64,000 nt of DNA, from positions 1 through 64,000 of the forward strand of contig NZ_JAFFSX010000038.1 in NCBI RefSeq assembly GCF_017948485.1. Direction: 5' to 3'. The position numbers and the translations under genes were made by a program. The stretch is from Streptomyces sp. GESEQ-35 (GTDB taxonomy: Bacteria > Actinomycetota > Actinomycetes > Streptomycetales > Streptomycetaceae). This document shows, one piece after another, positions 35,643-43,910 of the stretch (position 1 is its first letter; the number at the start of each line of letters is the position of its first letter). The notes beneath the pieces were generated by a model. It did no database searches and was not told the DNA's origin. It saw nothing but the letters and a program-made list of their open reading frames with translations.

Positions 35643-36305
35643 TCAGTGCTGTGCCGGGACGCCGAGTTCGTCGAGGAGTCCGCGGACGCGGCGCTCGATG
35701 TCGTCGCGGATGGGCCGGACGTCGTCGACGGCCCTGCCTGCGGGGTCGTCCAGGGTCCATTCCAGGTACCGCTTGCTGGGGAAGACCTGGCAGGCGTCGC
35801 CGCAGCCCATGCTGACGACGACGTCGGCGGCGCGGACGATCTCGTCGGTCCAGGGCTTGGTGAACTCGCGGGAGATGTCGATGCCGCGCTCGCTCATCGC
35901 GGCGATGGCCGCCGGGTTGACCCCGTTCCCGGGTTCGGAGCCGCCCGACCAGGCGACGGCGCCCCCGCCGGCCAGGTGTTGGAAGAAGCCCATGGCCATC
36001 TGGCTGCGTCCGGCGTTGTGGACGCAGAGGAAGAGCACGATCGACTTGCCGTCGGTGTGGTGGCCTTCGACCTTGGCCAGGGCGTGCAGGCACTGGCGGG
36101 CGAACCGTTCGGCCAGGAGCGGGAGGAAGTTGGGGATCGTGCTGCGGCCGGCGAACTGGTCGTAGCTGGAGTTCAGGAAGCGTTCGATGGTCTCCTGGCC
36201 GAAGGTGCCGTCGAACTGGCGGCTCAGGTGGGTGGCGGCGGTGCGCAAGGCGAGTTGCTGATCGATGCTCAGGTTGCGGTGCGGGACGGGCGCGGTTTCA
36301 GTCAT
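35643..36305 (-). CDS. arsC: Arsenate reductase-type low-molecular-weight phosphatase with N-terminal helical domain
   Basis: 220 aa from ATG 36305 with GGAGGTAGCG upstream. Residues 10-80 form the three-helix N-terminal domain found on actinobacterial arsenate reductases; residues 86-220 are a low-molecular-weight tyrosine phosphatase fold with P-loop CVHNAGR (Cys94-Arg100) and the cysteine pair in VVSMGCGDACQVFP that relays disulfides. It reduces arsenate to arsenite, probably with thioredoxin or mycothiol. An arsenite exporter and ArsR repressor are not present. It overlaps the second phosphatase gene by eight bases. Confidence 0.82.
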   Translation of the reverse strand: MTETAPVPHRNLSIDQQLALRTAATHLSRQFDGTFGQETIERFLNSSYDQFAGRSTIPNFLPLLAERFARQCLHALAKVEGHHTDGKSIVLFLCVHNAGRSQMAMGFFQHLAGGGAVAWSGGSEPGNGVNPAAIAAMSERGIDISREFTKPWTDEIVRAADVVVSMGCGDACQVFPSKRYLEWTLDDPAGRAVDDVRPIRDDIERRVRGLLDELGVPAQH

Positions 36306-36759
36306 CGCTACCTCCGGGAGGGCGGACGGCGGGCGCCAGCCGGTCGACCCGGTCGGCGAGATCACTCAGGGCGTCGGCGAAGGCGTCGGCGAAGGCGTCG
36401 CCGGTGCCGGTGCGGGTGGGGTCGGGGACCGACCAGTGCAGACGGTCGGGGACCTTGGGGCCGAGCTGTTCGTGAGCGTTGTCGCAGACGGCGATCACCA
36501 GGTCGTCCGGGCGCAGCGTCTCGTCGATGTGGGAGGTCCGGGCAAGGGCCAGGGACAGGCCGTGCTTGCGTGCGGTCGCCACGGCACGGGGGTGGACGCG
36601 TGACGCGGGCTGGGTTCCCGCCGAGGCGGCGGGCACGGTGCTGTGGCGCTTCCACAGGGCTGCGGCGAGGTGGGCGCGGGCGGAGTTGTGAGTGCAGACG
36701 AAGACCACGCGGGGCGCCGTACGTAGGGGTGTCGGCATGGTGTCGGCCAGGGCGTGCAC
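36298..36759 (-). CDS. Second low-molecular-weight phosphatase, probably 5'-truncated HTH fusion
   Basis: 153 aa if started at GTG 36759, 146 if at ATG 36738; neither has a good ribosome-binding site. P-loop CTHNSAR and later DDLVIAVCDNAHE and HWSVPDP fit the arsenate-reductase/phosphatase family. The frame stays open upstream for another 20 codons (reading RFRHGHTYLRLRVHALAD) before a stop, and this resembles the end of an ArsR-type winged helix domain that is fused to such phosphatases in other Streptomyces. The regulator part seems lost, so the gene may be expressed poorly or be a remnant. Coupled with arsC. Confidence 0.6.
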   Translation of the reverse strand: MHALADTMPTPLRTAPRVVFVCTHNSARAHLAAALWKRHSTVPAASAGTQPASRVHPRAVATARKHGLSLALARTSHIDETLRPDDLVIAVCDNAHEQLGPKVPDRLHWSVPDPTRTGTGDAFADAFADALSDLADRVDRLAPAVRPPGGSDD

Positions 36760-37079
36760 GCGCAGGCGCAGGTAGGTGTGCCCATGTCGGAAGCGCGCAG
36801 GTTCGCAGAATCTTGGACGTCATGGGTACGGAAGCCGTACGCAGATCGCTTCGCAGACCTGCTTGCCGTTCCAGTTCGCCGTCGCCTGCTCCGGCGGAGG
36901 GGCGTTCACCGAATCCCGTACGGCTGCTGTTCGATGCGTTCCAGCCCGTCACCGGTTCCGCTCAGTGTCGTTTTTGATCACGTTGGCGGTCGGTTGGGCG
37001 GGGACTGGATGGTGACCTTGTTGCTACAGGCTGCGAGTGCGCGACGTGGGTGGCTGACCAGTGGGCATAGGGGTTGCTT
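36760..37079. other. Intergenic, no gene seen; promoter of the prenyl block
   Basis: 320 bp separating the divergent phosphatase and ABC operons. Frames on both strands are short and lack motifs. A ribosome-binding site AGGGG at 37069-37073 serves the ATPase start. A possible remnant of a regulator tail lies at 36760-36820 on the minus strand. Confidence 0.45.
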
Positions 37080-37733
37080 GTGGGCGGCGCAGTTGTGGCT
37101 GTGAGCCGGCCGGTTCTTCGTATCAGGGATGTCCGCAAGAGTTATCGACGACGTCCGGTGCTGCGAGAGGTGTCGCTGGATCTGTCTCCAGGGCAACTGG
37201 TGGGCATCGTGGGCGAGAACGGTGCCGGCAAGAGCACGTTGCTGCGCATCCTCGTGGGCGACCTCGCACCGGACGGAGGCGTTGTGGAGCGTCATGGGGT
37301 GGTGGGCAGTTGCCCGCAGGACGCCGTTCTGCACAGTGCCTTCTCGGTCGAGCAGCATCTGCGGTTCTTCCAGGCGGCCTACGGCCTGGACCGTCTGGAT
37401 CGGGCCTATGAGTTGCTCGACCAGCTGAAGTGCACGGGCTACCAAGGCGAGCGCCTGGAGACCCTCAGCGGCGGCACCCGGCAGAAACTCAACCTGGTTC
37501 TGGCGCTCATGCACGATCCGCAGGTATTGCTCCTGGACGAGCCCTATCAGGGCTTCGACTGGGAGACCTACCTGGGGTTCTGGGACCTGGCAGCGGCACT
37601 GCGCGATCGGGGCTGTGCGGTGCTGGTGGTATCCCATCTCGCCTACGACGCGGCCCGTCTGGACACCCTGTACCGGCTCGACGCGGGGTTCCTGCGCGAG
37701 ACGGAGCAGACGGCTGCCGGTGGGGGATCGTAG
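37080..37733 (+). CDS. ABC transporter ATPase of the prenyl-lipid block
   Basis: 217 aa from GTG 37080 (AGGGG six bases upstream; TTG 37074 is also possible). Short ABC ATPase with Walker A GENGAGKS at residues 45-52, signature LSGGTRQKLNLVLALM, Walker B VLLLDEPYQGFDWE and His switch VVSHLAYD. Closest in style to single-domain CcmA-like exporter ATPases. Its stop codon shares one base with the GTG of the next gene (TAGTG at 37731), so the pair is coupled. Confidence 0.88.
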   Translation: MGGAVVAVSRPVLRIRDVRKSYRRRPVLREVSLDLSPGQLVGIVGENGAGKSTLLRILVGDLAPDGGVVERHGVVGSCPQDAVLHSAFSVEQHLRFFQAAYGLDRLDRAYELLDQLKCTGYQGERLETLSGGTRQKLNLVLALMHDPQVLLLDEPYQGFDWETYLGFWDLAAALRDRGCAVLVVSHLAYDAARLDTLYRLDAGFLRETEQTAAGGGS

Positions 37734-39226
37734 TGAATCGCTGGTGGTCATGCTTCGGTACGGCGATGCGGTTCGCGGTCGTCGAACAAGCCCGCAACAG
37801 GCTGGCGCTGATCCTTGTGGTTCTGTTCGTTCCGCTGTGGACGACTCTGGCCTTCGAGGTCGTTGCCCGCTTGCCGCTGCGCTTCTACGTCCGTCCGGTC
37901 GGCCGCCATGTGGTCATGGACGGCAACATTTTGACTCAGGTGACCGGGGCACTGCAGGCACTGGCGCTGGTGGTCGGTTTCATGATGTTCGTCGCCACGG
38001 CCCGCTCAGTGCTCTTCGACCGGCGTCTGGTGCAGGCGGGCTACCCGCGGTCGTGCCTGGCCGTGGCGAAGTGCTCCTCGCTCGTGTTGGTGGCAGCCGC
38101 GGTCGCCGTGTACGCCACCGCGTGGGTGCACCTGTTCTGGCGGCCGGTGCAACCCGTGGTGTTCGCCGCGGGAATGTTCACTGGTGCTCTGGTTTACGGC
38201 GGCATCGGCATCGTGCTCGCGGCGGTGCTGCGCAGCGAGCTGGCCGGCATGTTCTTGGCGATCATGATCAGTTCCATCGATCTGCTGTTGCAGAACCCGC
38301 TGATCAATCCGAACGCGGACAGCGCCCTCGTGCGCTACCTGCCGGCCTACGGGGCAGTGCAGAGCTCCGTTGCGGCCGCCGGACTGCATGGCGTGCCCTG
38401 GAGCGGCCTACTGCTGGGAGCTGGATGGGCGCTGGGAACAGCAGCGTTGGGCATGGCCGCCTTCGCCGTACGCACCCGCACGCACTCGGCGGCTGTCGTT
38501 GTGGGGGTGGGCGTTCGTGCAGAGTTGTCGGAACCGGGATGGCAGGGGCTTTGGGTGTCCGAGCAGGGGACCGCAGGGATGGACTCGGCGGAGCATGCTT
38601 CGGGCCCCGCCCATCTGGGCCATGCGGCGCGGGAGTTCAGGTCGGCGTCCCGTGGTGAGGCGCCCGTCGCGTGGCTTGTGAGCGAGGGGTTCGAGCCGAA
38701 GAACTGGATGGTGTTCCTGACCGTGCTGTTGGGCTGGCACGCTGACGGTTTCGCAGGTGCCGGCTGGGGTCTGTTCGCGGCTGTGTTCACTGCGGTGCTG
38801 CCCACGTTGATCCTGGGATTCGGTGAGCGGCACCACTATTGGGGCGACCGGCAGGTGCGTCGGCGCCAGGACCGTGTCGTGGCCGCCCCTGGTGTCCTGG
38901 CATCGGTCATTGTCGGCACGGCGCTGCTGTTTGTGCTGGGGGCTCCGAGCGAGGTGAGCGCGTTGGTCGCCGCGATGCTGGCCGTCCTTCTTGCCTTGCT
39001 GGTCATCACCTTCTCCTGGAAGGTGTCGGTGCATGCGGCCGTCGCCGCGGGCGCCAACGTCATCCTGGTGTCGGTCTTCGGGCCCTGGGCCGGCTTGCTG
39101 GTCCCCGTGGTCGCGTTGATCGGCTGGTCCCGGATCCGACTGCGCTGCCACACCGCCGCCCAGGTCATCGTCGGGGCCATCACGGGAGCAACTGTCGGCG
39201 GCGTAGCGTTCGGTCTCCTGCGGTGA
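37733..39226 (+). CDS. ABC-2-like permease fused to a PAP2-like membrane domain
   Basis: 497 aa from GTG 37733. Residues 1-255 contain six hydrophobic helices in ABC-2 permease arrangement (starting RNRLALILVVLFVPLWTTLAF). A hydrophilic linker (about 256-315) leads to a second membrane region, residues 316-497, resembling type-2 phosphatidic acid phosphatases: the H motif WKVSVHAAVAAG (429-440) in place of PSGH, and GWSRIRLRCHTAAQ (464-477) in place of SRxxxxxHxxxD. The first motif KxxxxxxRP is not evident and the last Asp is Gln, so catalysis is uncertain. The fusion links transport to lipid-phosphate handling. It overlaps the acyltransferase gene by four bases (GTGA at 39223). Confidence 0.82.
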   Translation: MNRWWSCFGTAMRFAVVEQARNRLALILVVLFVPLWTTLAFEVVARLPLRFYVRPVGRHVVMDGNILTQVTGALQALALVVGFMMFVATARSVLFDRRLVQAGYPRSCLAVAKCSSLVLVAAAVAVYATAWVHLFWRPVQPVVFAAGMFTGALVYGGIGIVLAAVLRSELAGMFLAIMISSIDLLLQNPLINPNADSALVRYLPAYGAVQSSVAAAGLHGVPWSGLLLGAGWALGTAALGMAAFAVRTRTHSAAVVVGVGVRAELSEPGWQGLWVSEQGTAGMDSAEHASGPAHLGHAAREFRSASRGEAPVAWLVSEGFEPKNWMVFLTVLLGWHADGFAGAGWGLFAAVFTAVLPTLILGFGERHHYWGDRQVRRRQDRVVAAPGVLASVIVGTALLFVLGAPSEVSALVAAMLAVLLALLVITFSWKVSVHAAVAAGANVILVSVFGPWAGLLVPVVALIGWSRIRLRCHTAAQVIVGAITGATVGGVAFGLLR

Positions 39227-40488
39227 CAGGTCCGCGTGACTTCCCCGGTCCCAGCCCCGCTGATCTCCTCATGTGCGACACCGAACGGCGCGCGGAGCAC
39301 CCCGACGCCATGTCGACCGTCGGAGCGGTGCTGCACCTGACCGGCACCGTCCCCGACTTGGCGGACCTGCGAGATCACGTGGCCGCATGCCTTTCCGGGC
39401 TGCCCTGTCTGACGCACGTGCTGAGCGGCGACGGGCCGAAGGCGCACTGGGTGTCCGCCACCCCGGACATGGAGCGTCACATCGTTGCCGTGCAGGTGGG
39501 CAGGGAACCGCAGTCCCTGGACGCCGCGGTGCGCGGCCTGCTGCGAGAGCCTCTGCCGGAAGGAGCCCCGGCCTGGCGCATGGTCCTGCTGCACGGTCAT
39601 GTGACGGACGGGTTCGCGCTGCTGTATCTCGCCCACCACGCGGTGCAGGACGGCGGCAATCTGGTCGCGGTGACGGAGGGTCTGTTCGGGTCTTCCCTGC
39701 TGCCCGATCAGTCGGCCGTGGCGCGAGGAGTACCGCGCGCACCGCGGCCCCGGCCGGGGCAGATTTTGCGGAGCACCGCGACGCTGCTGCGCCACTTCAG
39801 GAAGCACGGTCTGTGGAAGGCTCCGTCCCAGCCGCTGTCCAGCCGCCGCCACCTGCTGCTCACCCAAGTGCCCACTGCCTGGCTGCGTACGGCAGCCCGC
39901 ACCGGCAGGGCCAGTACCAACGACGTCTACCTCGCCGCCCTGGCGCACGCGATTGCGGAATGGGCCGGAAGCGGATGGCCGCGCGCCGCGGATATTCCGA
40001 TCCCCGTCATGGTCCCCGTCAACCTCCGCACGGCCGACGAAGTAGCGGCTCCCGGCAACCGGCTGTTCCTGACCGGCGTCGCCCTTCCGGGCGGCAACAT
40101 GCCCTTCGCCCGACGGCTGGCGCTCACCCGCGCGGCCACCGCTGCCCTGAGATCCGCCCAACACAAGGCAGTTCTCCGCACAGCCCTCGCCCGGCTTCCG
40201 CATTGGGCGCTTCAGCGTCTGGTGGCGATGAGTACCGATCCTGGCCGGCTCACTGTCTGCGCCTCGTCCTTCGTACTGCGCCACCGACTTCGCTACGGCG
40301 ACGCAGTGGTGAACCGCGTGGATCCCCTCATCTGCTGCCCACCGGGTGTTCCTGCGGCGGTTGCCATGTGCGTCTACGAGGACGTGGCGAGCGCCTGCTT
40401 CCGCATCGACGAAGCCCTCCCGGACGCCGAGGGCCTCCCCGCCCGCTGGCGTCAGGCCCTTGAAGAGATGGCCGCCCCGAGCCAGTGA
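39223..40488 (+). CDS. Wax-ester-synthase/DGAT-like acyltransferase
   Basis: 421 aa from GTG 39223. Condensation-like acyltransferase with the catalytic HHxxxDG motif as HHAVQDG at residues 138-144, a second-half segment VMVPVNLRTADEVAAPGNRLFLTGVALP resembling the conserved ND-region of WS/DGAT proteins, and DPLICCPPGVPAAVAMCVYE near the C-terminus. Enzymes of this family transfer an acyl group from acyl-CoA to an alcohol, making wax esters or triacylglycerols. Next to prenyl synthases, the likely acceptor is a prenyl alcohol; this is inference. Convergent with the synthase gene at 40553. Confidence 0.8.
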   Translation: MTGPRDFPGPSPADLLMCDTERRAEHPDAMSTVGAVLHLTGTVPDLADLRDHVAACLSGLPCLTHVLSGDGPKAHWVSATPDMERHIVAVQVGREPQSLDAAVRGLLREPLPEGAPAWRMVLLHGHVTDGFALLYLAHHAVQDGGNLVAVTEGLFGSSLLPDQSAVARGVPRAPRPRPGQILRSTATLLRHFRKHGLWKAPSQPLSSRRHLLLTQVPTAWLRTAARTGRASTNDVYLAALAHAIAEWAGSGWPRAADIPIPVMVPVNLRTADEVAAPGNRLFLTGVALPGGNMPFARRLALTRAATAALRSAQHKAVLRTALARLPHWALQRLVAMSTDPGRLTVCASSFVLRHRLRYGDAVVNRVDPLICCPPGVPAAVAMCVYEDVASACFRIDEALPDAEGLPARWRQALEEMAAPSQ

Positions 40489-40501
40489 GCTGCGCGCCGA
40501 G

Positions 40502-40534
40502 GTCCGCTCCGTTACTCGATGGCACAGAGCGGAC
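40502..40534. terminator. Stem-loop between convergent genes
   Basis: GTCCGCTC (40502-40509) pairs with GAGCGGAC (40527-40534) in the 64-bp gap between the acyltransferase and polyprenyl synthase stops. Confidence 0.55.
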
Positions 40535-40552
40535 GCTGTCTTACCTTGCCGG

Positions 40553-41641
40553 TTACCGGACTCGCTCGACGCTCCACAAGGGCAACAACTCGAAGAAGGT
40601 GACCGCCTCCTGACGCCACTGCGGCCGCCAGCTCGCGGCTTCGGCCGAGGCCAGTTCCGCATAGCGCTGGAGGTCCGCCCGCAGCTTCTGCTCAACGCCG
40701 CAGCGTTGGCCGATCTCCCGGACGGCAGCGATGGTCTCGGGGGGACAGGAGGCGTCACCGAGCGCCGATTCCACCACCGTGCGCTCCGGTCCGTTGACGG
40801 CCGCAAGGAGTGCGCTGACCGTGTAACTGCGCTTGCCGTCCCGGATGTCCGTGCCGGTGGGCTTGCCCATGGTCTGCGCGTCGCCGAAGAGATCCAGGTA
40901 GTCGTCGCGCAGCTGTCCGCAGATACCGAGCAGCGAAGCGTAGCGGCGCAGTTGGTCATCGAAACGGGCCGGCGGCTCACCCGCGGCCAGGAGCCCCAGC
41001 TGCATGGGCGCCAGGATCGAGTAGCGGGCGCTCTTGTAGTCGGAAACGCAGTGCAGCAGGTCCTCGGACGGGAGGTCGGTGAAGTCCCTTTCCAGGTCGA
41101 TGATCTGCCCCAGGAACGTGTCGGACGCCGCCCTGGTCTGCACCTCGACCATGGCATGGCGCACCGGGAGGGAAGCCTCGCAGTCGAGGAGGATCTGCAT
41201 GGACAGGGCCAGCGCGAGGTCACCGGCGAGTACGGCGAGCCCTAGCGCCGCCTGCGGATCGCCGGGGAACTTGGCACGGTAGGCGTAGTAGGTGGAGGGG
41301 CCGCCGCGACGGGTGGGGCTGTCGTCGATGATGTCGTCGTGGACCAGCAGGTGTGTCTGTAGCAGTTCGATGCTCAGCGCGGCTTCGTCCAGGCCGGTGA
41401 CGGGCTCGGTCGTCACCAGCCGCGCCGCCTCATAGATGAACGCGACCCGCAGGCGTTTACCCCCGCGGAGTGACAGATCCTTCAGGAGGCCGAGGCATTC
41501 TGGCGTGAACCGACTCAGTGCCGGCGCATCCAACGTGCTGTGCAGGCTCTGGAAGTACTGCTCGAACCGTGTGTTGAAGCGGTGTTCGTAGGCAGTGAGA
41601 CGACCCTTGATCTGTTCGGCGAGGACGGCGGTTTCGGTCAC
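40553..41641 (-). CDS. trans-Polyprenyl diphosphate synthase 1
   Basis: 362 aa from GTG 41641 (VTETAVLAEQIKGRLTAYEH). All-alpha isoprenyl diphosphate synthase with first Asp-rich motif DDIID (102-106, in LLVHDDIIDDSPTRRG) and second DDYLD (246-250, in GQLRDDYLDLFGD), plus the GGKRLR IPP-binding segment (60-65). The residue five before the first motif is His97, not aromatic, which by the known chain-length rule suggests a product longer than C20. It elongates allylic diphosphates with IPP. Divergent enough from synthase 2 to have a distinct role. Confidence 0.93.
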   Translation of the reverse strand: MTETAVLAEQIKGRLTAYEHRFNTRFEQYFQSLHSTLDAPALSRFTPECLGLLKDLSLRGGKRLRVAFIYEAARLVTTEPVTGLDEAALSIELLQTHLLVHDDIIDDSPTRRGGPSTYYAYRAKFPGDPQAALGLAVLAGDLALALSMQILLDCEASLPVRHAMVEVQTRAASDTFLGQIIDLERDFTDLPSEDLLHCVSDYKSARYSILAPMQLGLLAAGEPPARFDDQLRRYASLLGICGQLRDDYLDLFGDAQTMGKPTGTDIRDGKRSYTVSALLAAVNGPERTVVESALGDASCPPETIAAVREIGQRCGVEQKLRADLQRYAELASAEAASWRPQWRQEAVTFFELLPLWSVERVR

Positions 41642-41792
41642 GCGAGAGTCTTCCGTTCGGTGAGGGACGGGCAGAGCGCGCGTCAGGTTCTGACGGTGGA
41701 CAGGCACAGCGCTCAGCTGCACCCCGTGCCGATCCGCGAGGCCGGAGGCATACTGTCGGCCTGTCCAAGGCGCTTGTGGGACGCAAGCAGCC

Positions 41793-42869
41793 TCAGGAGG
41801 TGTACTGCGTGGCGGTCACCGCCAGCCGGTGCAGCGCGTTCGAGGCCGCCGGCGGAAATCCGGCGGACTCCAAGACTCGCAGAACCTGCTCATAGCGCGA
41901 GGCGATCATCTTCTCGGTACGCGCGCGGGCTCCGGTCGACTCCAGGATGGTCCGCACCTCCGCAGCTCCGTCCTCATCCAGATCGGCCCGGCCCACCAGG
42001 TGGCGAAGACGCTGCCGCTGACCGGCGTCGGCCGCTTGCAAGCCCAGGGCCAGAAGGACGGTCCGCTTGCCCTCCCGCAGATCACCCAGGCCCGGCGCGC
42101 AGGCGCCGTCCGTGCTGCCGAACACGTCCAGGAGATCATCTCTGATCTGGAACGCCTCTCCCAGCGGAAGACCCAGCGCCGTACAGACGCCCAACGTGGC
42201 CGCATCCGCTCCGGCGACGGCAGCCCCCAGCTGGAGTGGGCGCTCAACCGTCGCAGTGGCCGTCTTGTAATGGATGATCTCCAGGGCCGCCTCGACGTCG
42301 TCATCGCCGCGGCCGGTGCCCATGACATCCAGGTACTGGCCGTACATCACCTCCTCCAGCATCGCGTCGTACAGGCCATGCACCGCCCTGCACCGCTCGG
42401 CATCCAACCCGGCTGTGTGCAGCAGCTCCTGTGCCCAGATCAGAGCGAGGTTGCCCACCAGGAGAGCACCGCCCGCACCAAGCCGCTCCGCACGCTCGGA
42501 GTTCCCCAGGCGCGCTCGAAGGGCACGATGGACAGCGGGGCGCCCGCGACGGCTGATGGAGTCGTCCATGATGTCATCGTGGATGAGGGCGAAGGCCACG
42601 AACATCTCCAGCGACGCTGCCACCCGCACGACGCGAGCGGGATCCTCGCCCCTGCCCGCGGCATGCCACCCCACCACACACAACAGAGCCCGGATGCGCT
42701 TGCCGCCGGCGGCGAGGAAGCCCCGCAAGGTCTCCACCACCTCCGGCGTATGGCCCCTGCCTGCCGCCGCCCGAGCCTTTCCCCCAAGAAAGTCCTCCAG
42801 CACCGCATCGACCCGCTCCCGCACGGCACGCAGGTCGATCTCCTCGGCATCAACGGCACTCAAAGTCAC
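41793..42869 (-). CDS. trans-Polyprenyl diphosphate synthase 2 (GGPP-type)
   Basis: 358 aa from GTG 42869. Motifs GGKRIR (55-60), DDIMD (98-102, in LIHDDIMDDSISRRG) and the second Asp motif DDLLD in FQIRDDLLDVFGS. The residue five before the first motif is Phe93; an aromatic there is the hallmark of C20 (GGPP) synthases of this class, so a shorter product than synthase 1 is expected. It lies 150 bp upstream of synthase 1 on the same strand and is likely co-transcribed. Confidence 0.93.
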   Translation of the reverse strand: MTLSAVDAEEIDLRAVRERVDAVLEDFLGGKARAAAGRGHTPEVVETLRGFLAAGGKRIRALLCVVGWHAAGRGEDPARVVRVAASLEMFVAFALIHDDIMDDSISRRGRPAVHRALRARLGNSERAERLGAGGALLVGNLALIWAQELLHTAGLDAERCRAVHGLYDAMLEEVMYGQYLDVMGTGRGDDDVEAALEIIHYKTATATVERPLQLGAAVAGADAATLGVCTALGLPLGEAFQIRDDLLDVFGSTDGACAPGLGDLREGKRTVLLALGLQAADAGQRQRLRHLVGRADLDEDGAAEVRTILESTGARARTEKMIASRYEQVLRVLESAGFPPAASNALHRLAVTATQYTS

Positions 42870-43190
42870 AGGCTCACCACTCCGGCAGCGGACGCAGGTG
42901 CGCTCTCGTGACCGGTGGCCCACAGGCTTCGATTGCTATGCGCGGCTGTGCAGTCCCGGCCTTGGAAACCTCCAGTGCGTTGATAGCCCCGGGTCATCTG
43001 TTTGATCTTCATACCCCCGTCAACGACCAGGGTCTCCTCAGAACACGCGCTACTCCCAGTTCGGGCGCGACGCGGTGGACTTTCTTGACGACACCCCGGA
43101 CACCTCCTGGCGGGACGGCACCCGAAACTCCGGCGGCTGGAGGTCACTCACAGCCGATTCCTCCGCAGCCGGTGTCCGATGCCGTCGGCG
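42870..43190. other. Intergenic with a possible gene fragment
   Basis: 321 bp. On the plus strand 43042-43140 has coding-like third positions and reads NTRYSQFGRDAVDFLDDTPD followed by TSWRDGTRNSGGW, then decays into the TetR gene's complement. It has no start codon in a sensible place and no match I can name; it may be the relic of an earlier gene. The remainder contains the presumed promoter of the synthase genes. Confidence 0.3.
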
Positions 43191-43805
43191 TTACTCCCCG
43201 CCGCCGATCTCGGGTACCGGTTTGCCCGGCGGCGTGAAGGCGGCGAGCACAGTGGCCGTGATGTGGTCGGCGGCGCGGTCGGAGGTGAGGCGGCCGGCGC
43301 GGATCTCCTCCGCGGCGCTGTGCATGACTGTGTGCAGGACGTTGACCATCCAGGCGATCGGCAGGTCCGTACGGAAGGCGCCCTCGGCGCGGCCGCGAGC
43401 GACCAGCGCCTCGACCCGGGCGGCGGGCCCGGCATGCAGTTCGCGGATGCGTCCCGCTGAGAGTTCCTTCTGCGCGGCGGCGAGCAGCGCCCGAGCCTGA
43501 TCCACCAAGTGCCAGCCGGCGGCGATGTACCGGGACAGGGCGAGCCGCGGGTCACCGGTCATGTCGACCGTGTCCAGGACCTCGTTGCCCCGGTCGAGAG
43601 CGCGGCTCATCGCCGCGTCGACGACTTCCGCCCGTGAGGCGAAGTGGCCATACAGCGTCACCCGGCCCACTCCTGCGGCCCGCGCGATCTCGCTGAGGCT
43701 CGCCTCCGGGTTGCGCCCGAGGCATTCAGTGGCGGCCTGCACGATCGCCTCGATGCTGCGCAGCGCGTCGGCGCGCTTGGCGGTCGTGGAGTTCTTGCTG
43801 CCCAT
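43191..43805 (-). CDS. TetR family transcriptional repressor
   Basis: 204 aa from ATG 43805. N-terminal helix-turn-helix ASLSEIARAAGVGRVTLYGHFASRAEVVDAAM at about residues 40-70, followed by a helical ligand-binding domain. Divergent from an MFS efflux gene with two operator-like sites between them, so it very probably represses the pump and itself until a drug or metabolite binds. Confidence 0.92.
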   Translation of the reverse strand: MGSKNSTTAKRADALRSIEAIVQAATECLGRNPEASLSEIARAAGVGRVTLYGHFASRAEVVDAAMSRALDRGNEVLDTVDMTGDPRLALSRYIAAGWHLVDQARALLAAAQKELSAGRIRELHAGPAARVEALVARGRAEGAFRTDLPIAWMVNVLHTVMHSAAEEIRAGRLTSDRAADHITATVLAAFTPPGKPVPEIGGGE

Positions 43806-43829
43806 GGCGCCCACCCTACCCCGGTAAAT

Positions 43830-43886
43830 CGTACAGCACTGTTTGGCTTATACCCCCGGGGCGTATAACGTGAACAGCACTGTACG
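43830..43886. promoter_or_regulatory. Operator region of the tetR/MFS pair
   Basis: Two ACAGCACTGT-centred sites lie in opposite orientation: CGTACAGCACTGTTTG (43830-43845) and AACAGCACTGTACG (43873-43886). Each is itself an imperfect palindrome (ACAG-CA-CTGT). Between them TTATAC (43848-43853) and GTATAA (43863-43868) form a perfect inverted repeat around the central GC-rich bases and could also supply -10 elements for both directions. Confidence 0.7.
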
Positions 43887-43910
43887 ACTTAGTGATGAGG
43901 GGTGAGCGTC

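Noticed and set aside
38836..41223. A 795-codon minus-strand frame across the permease fusion and acyltransferase genes
   Set aside because: Shadow of the two plus-strand genes; low-complexity translation.
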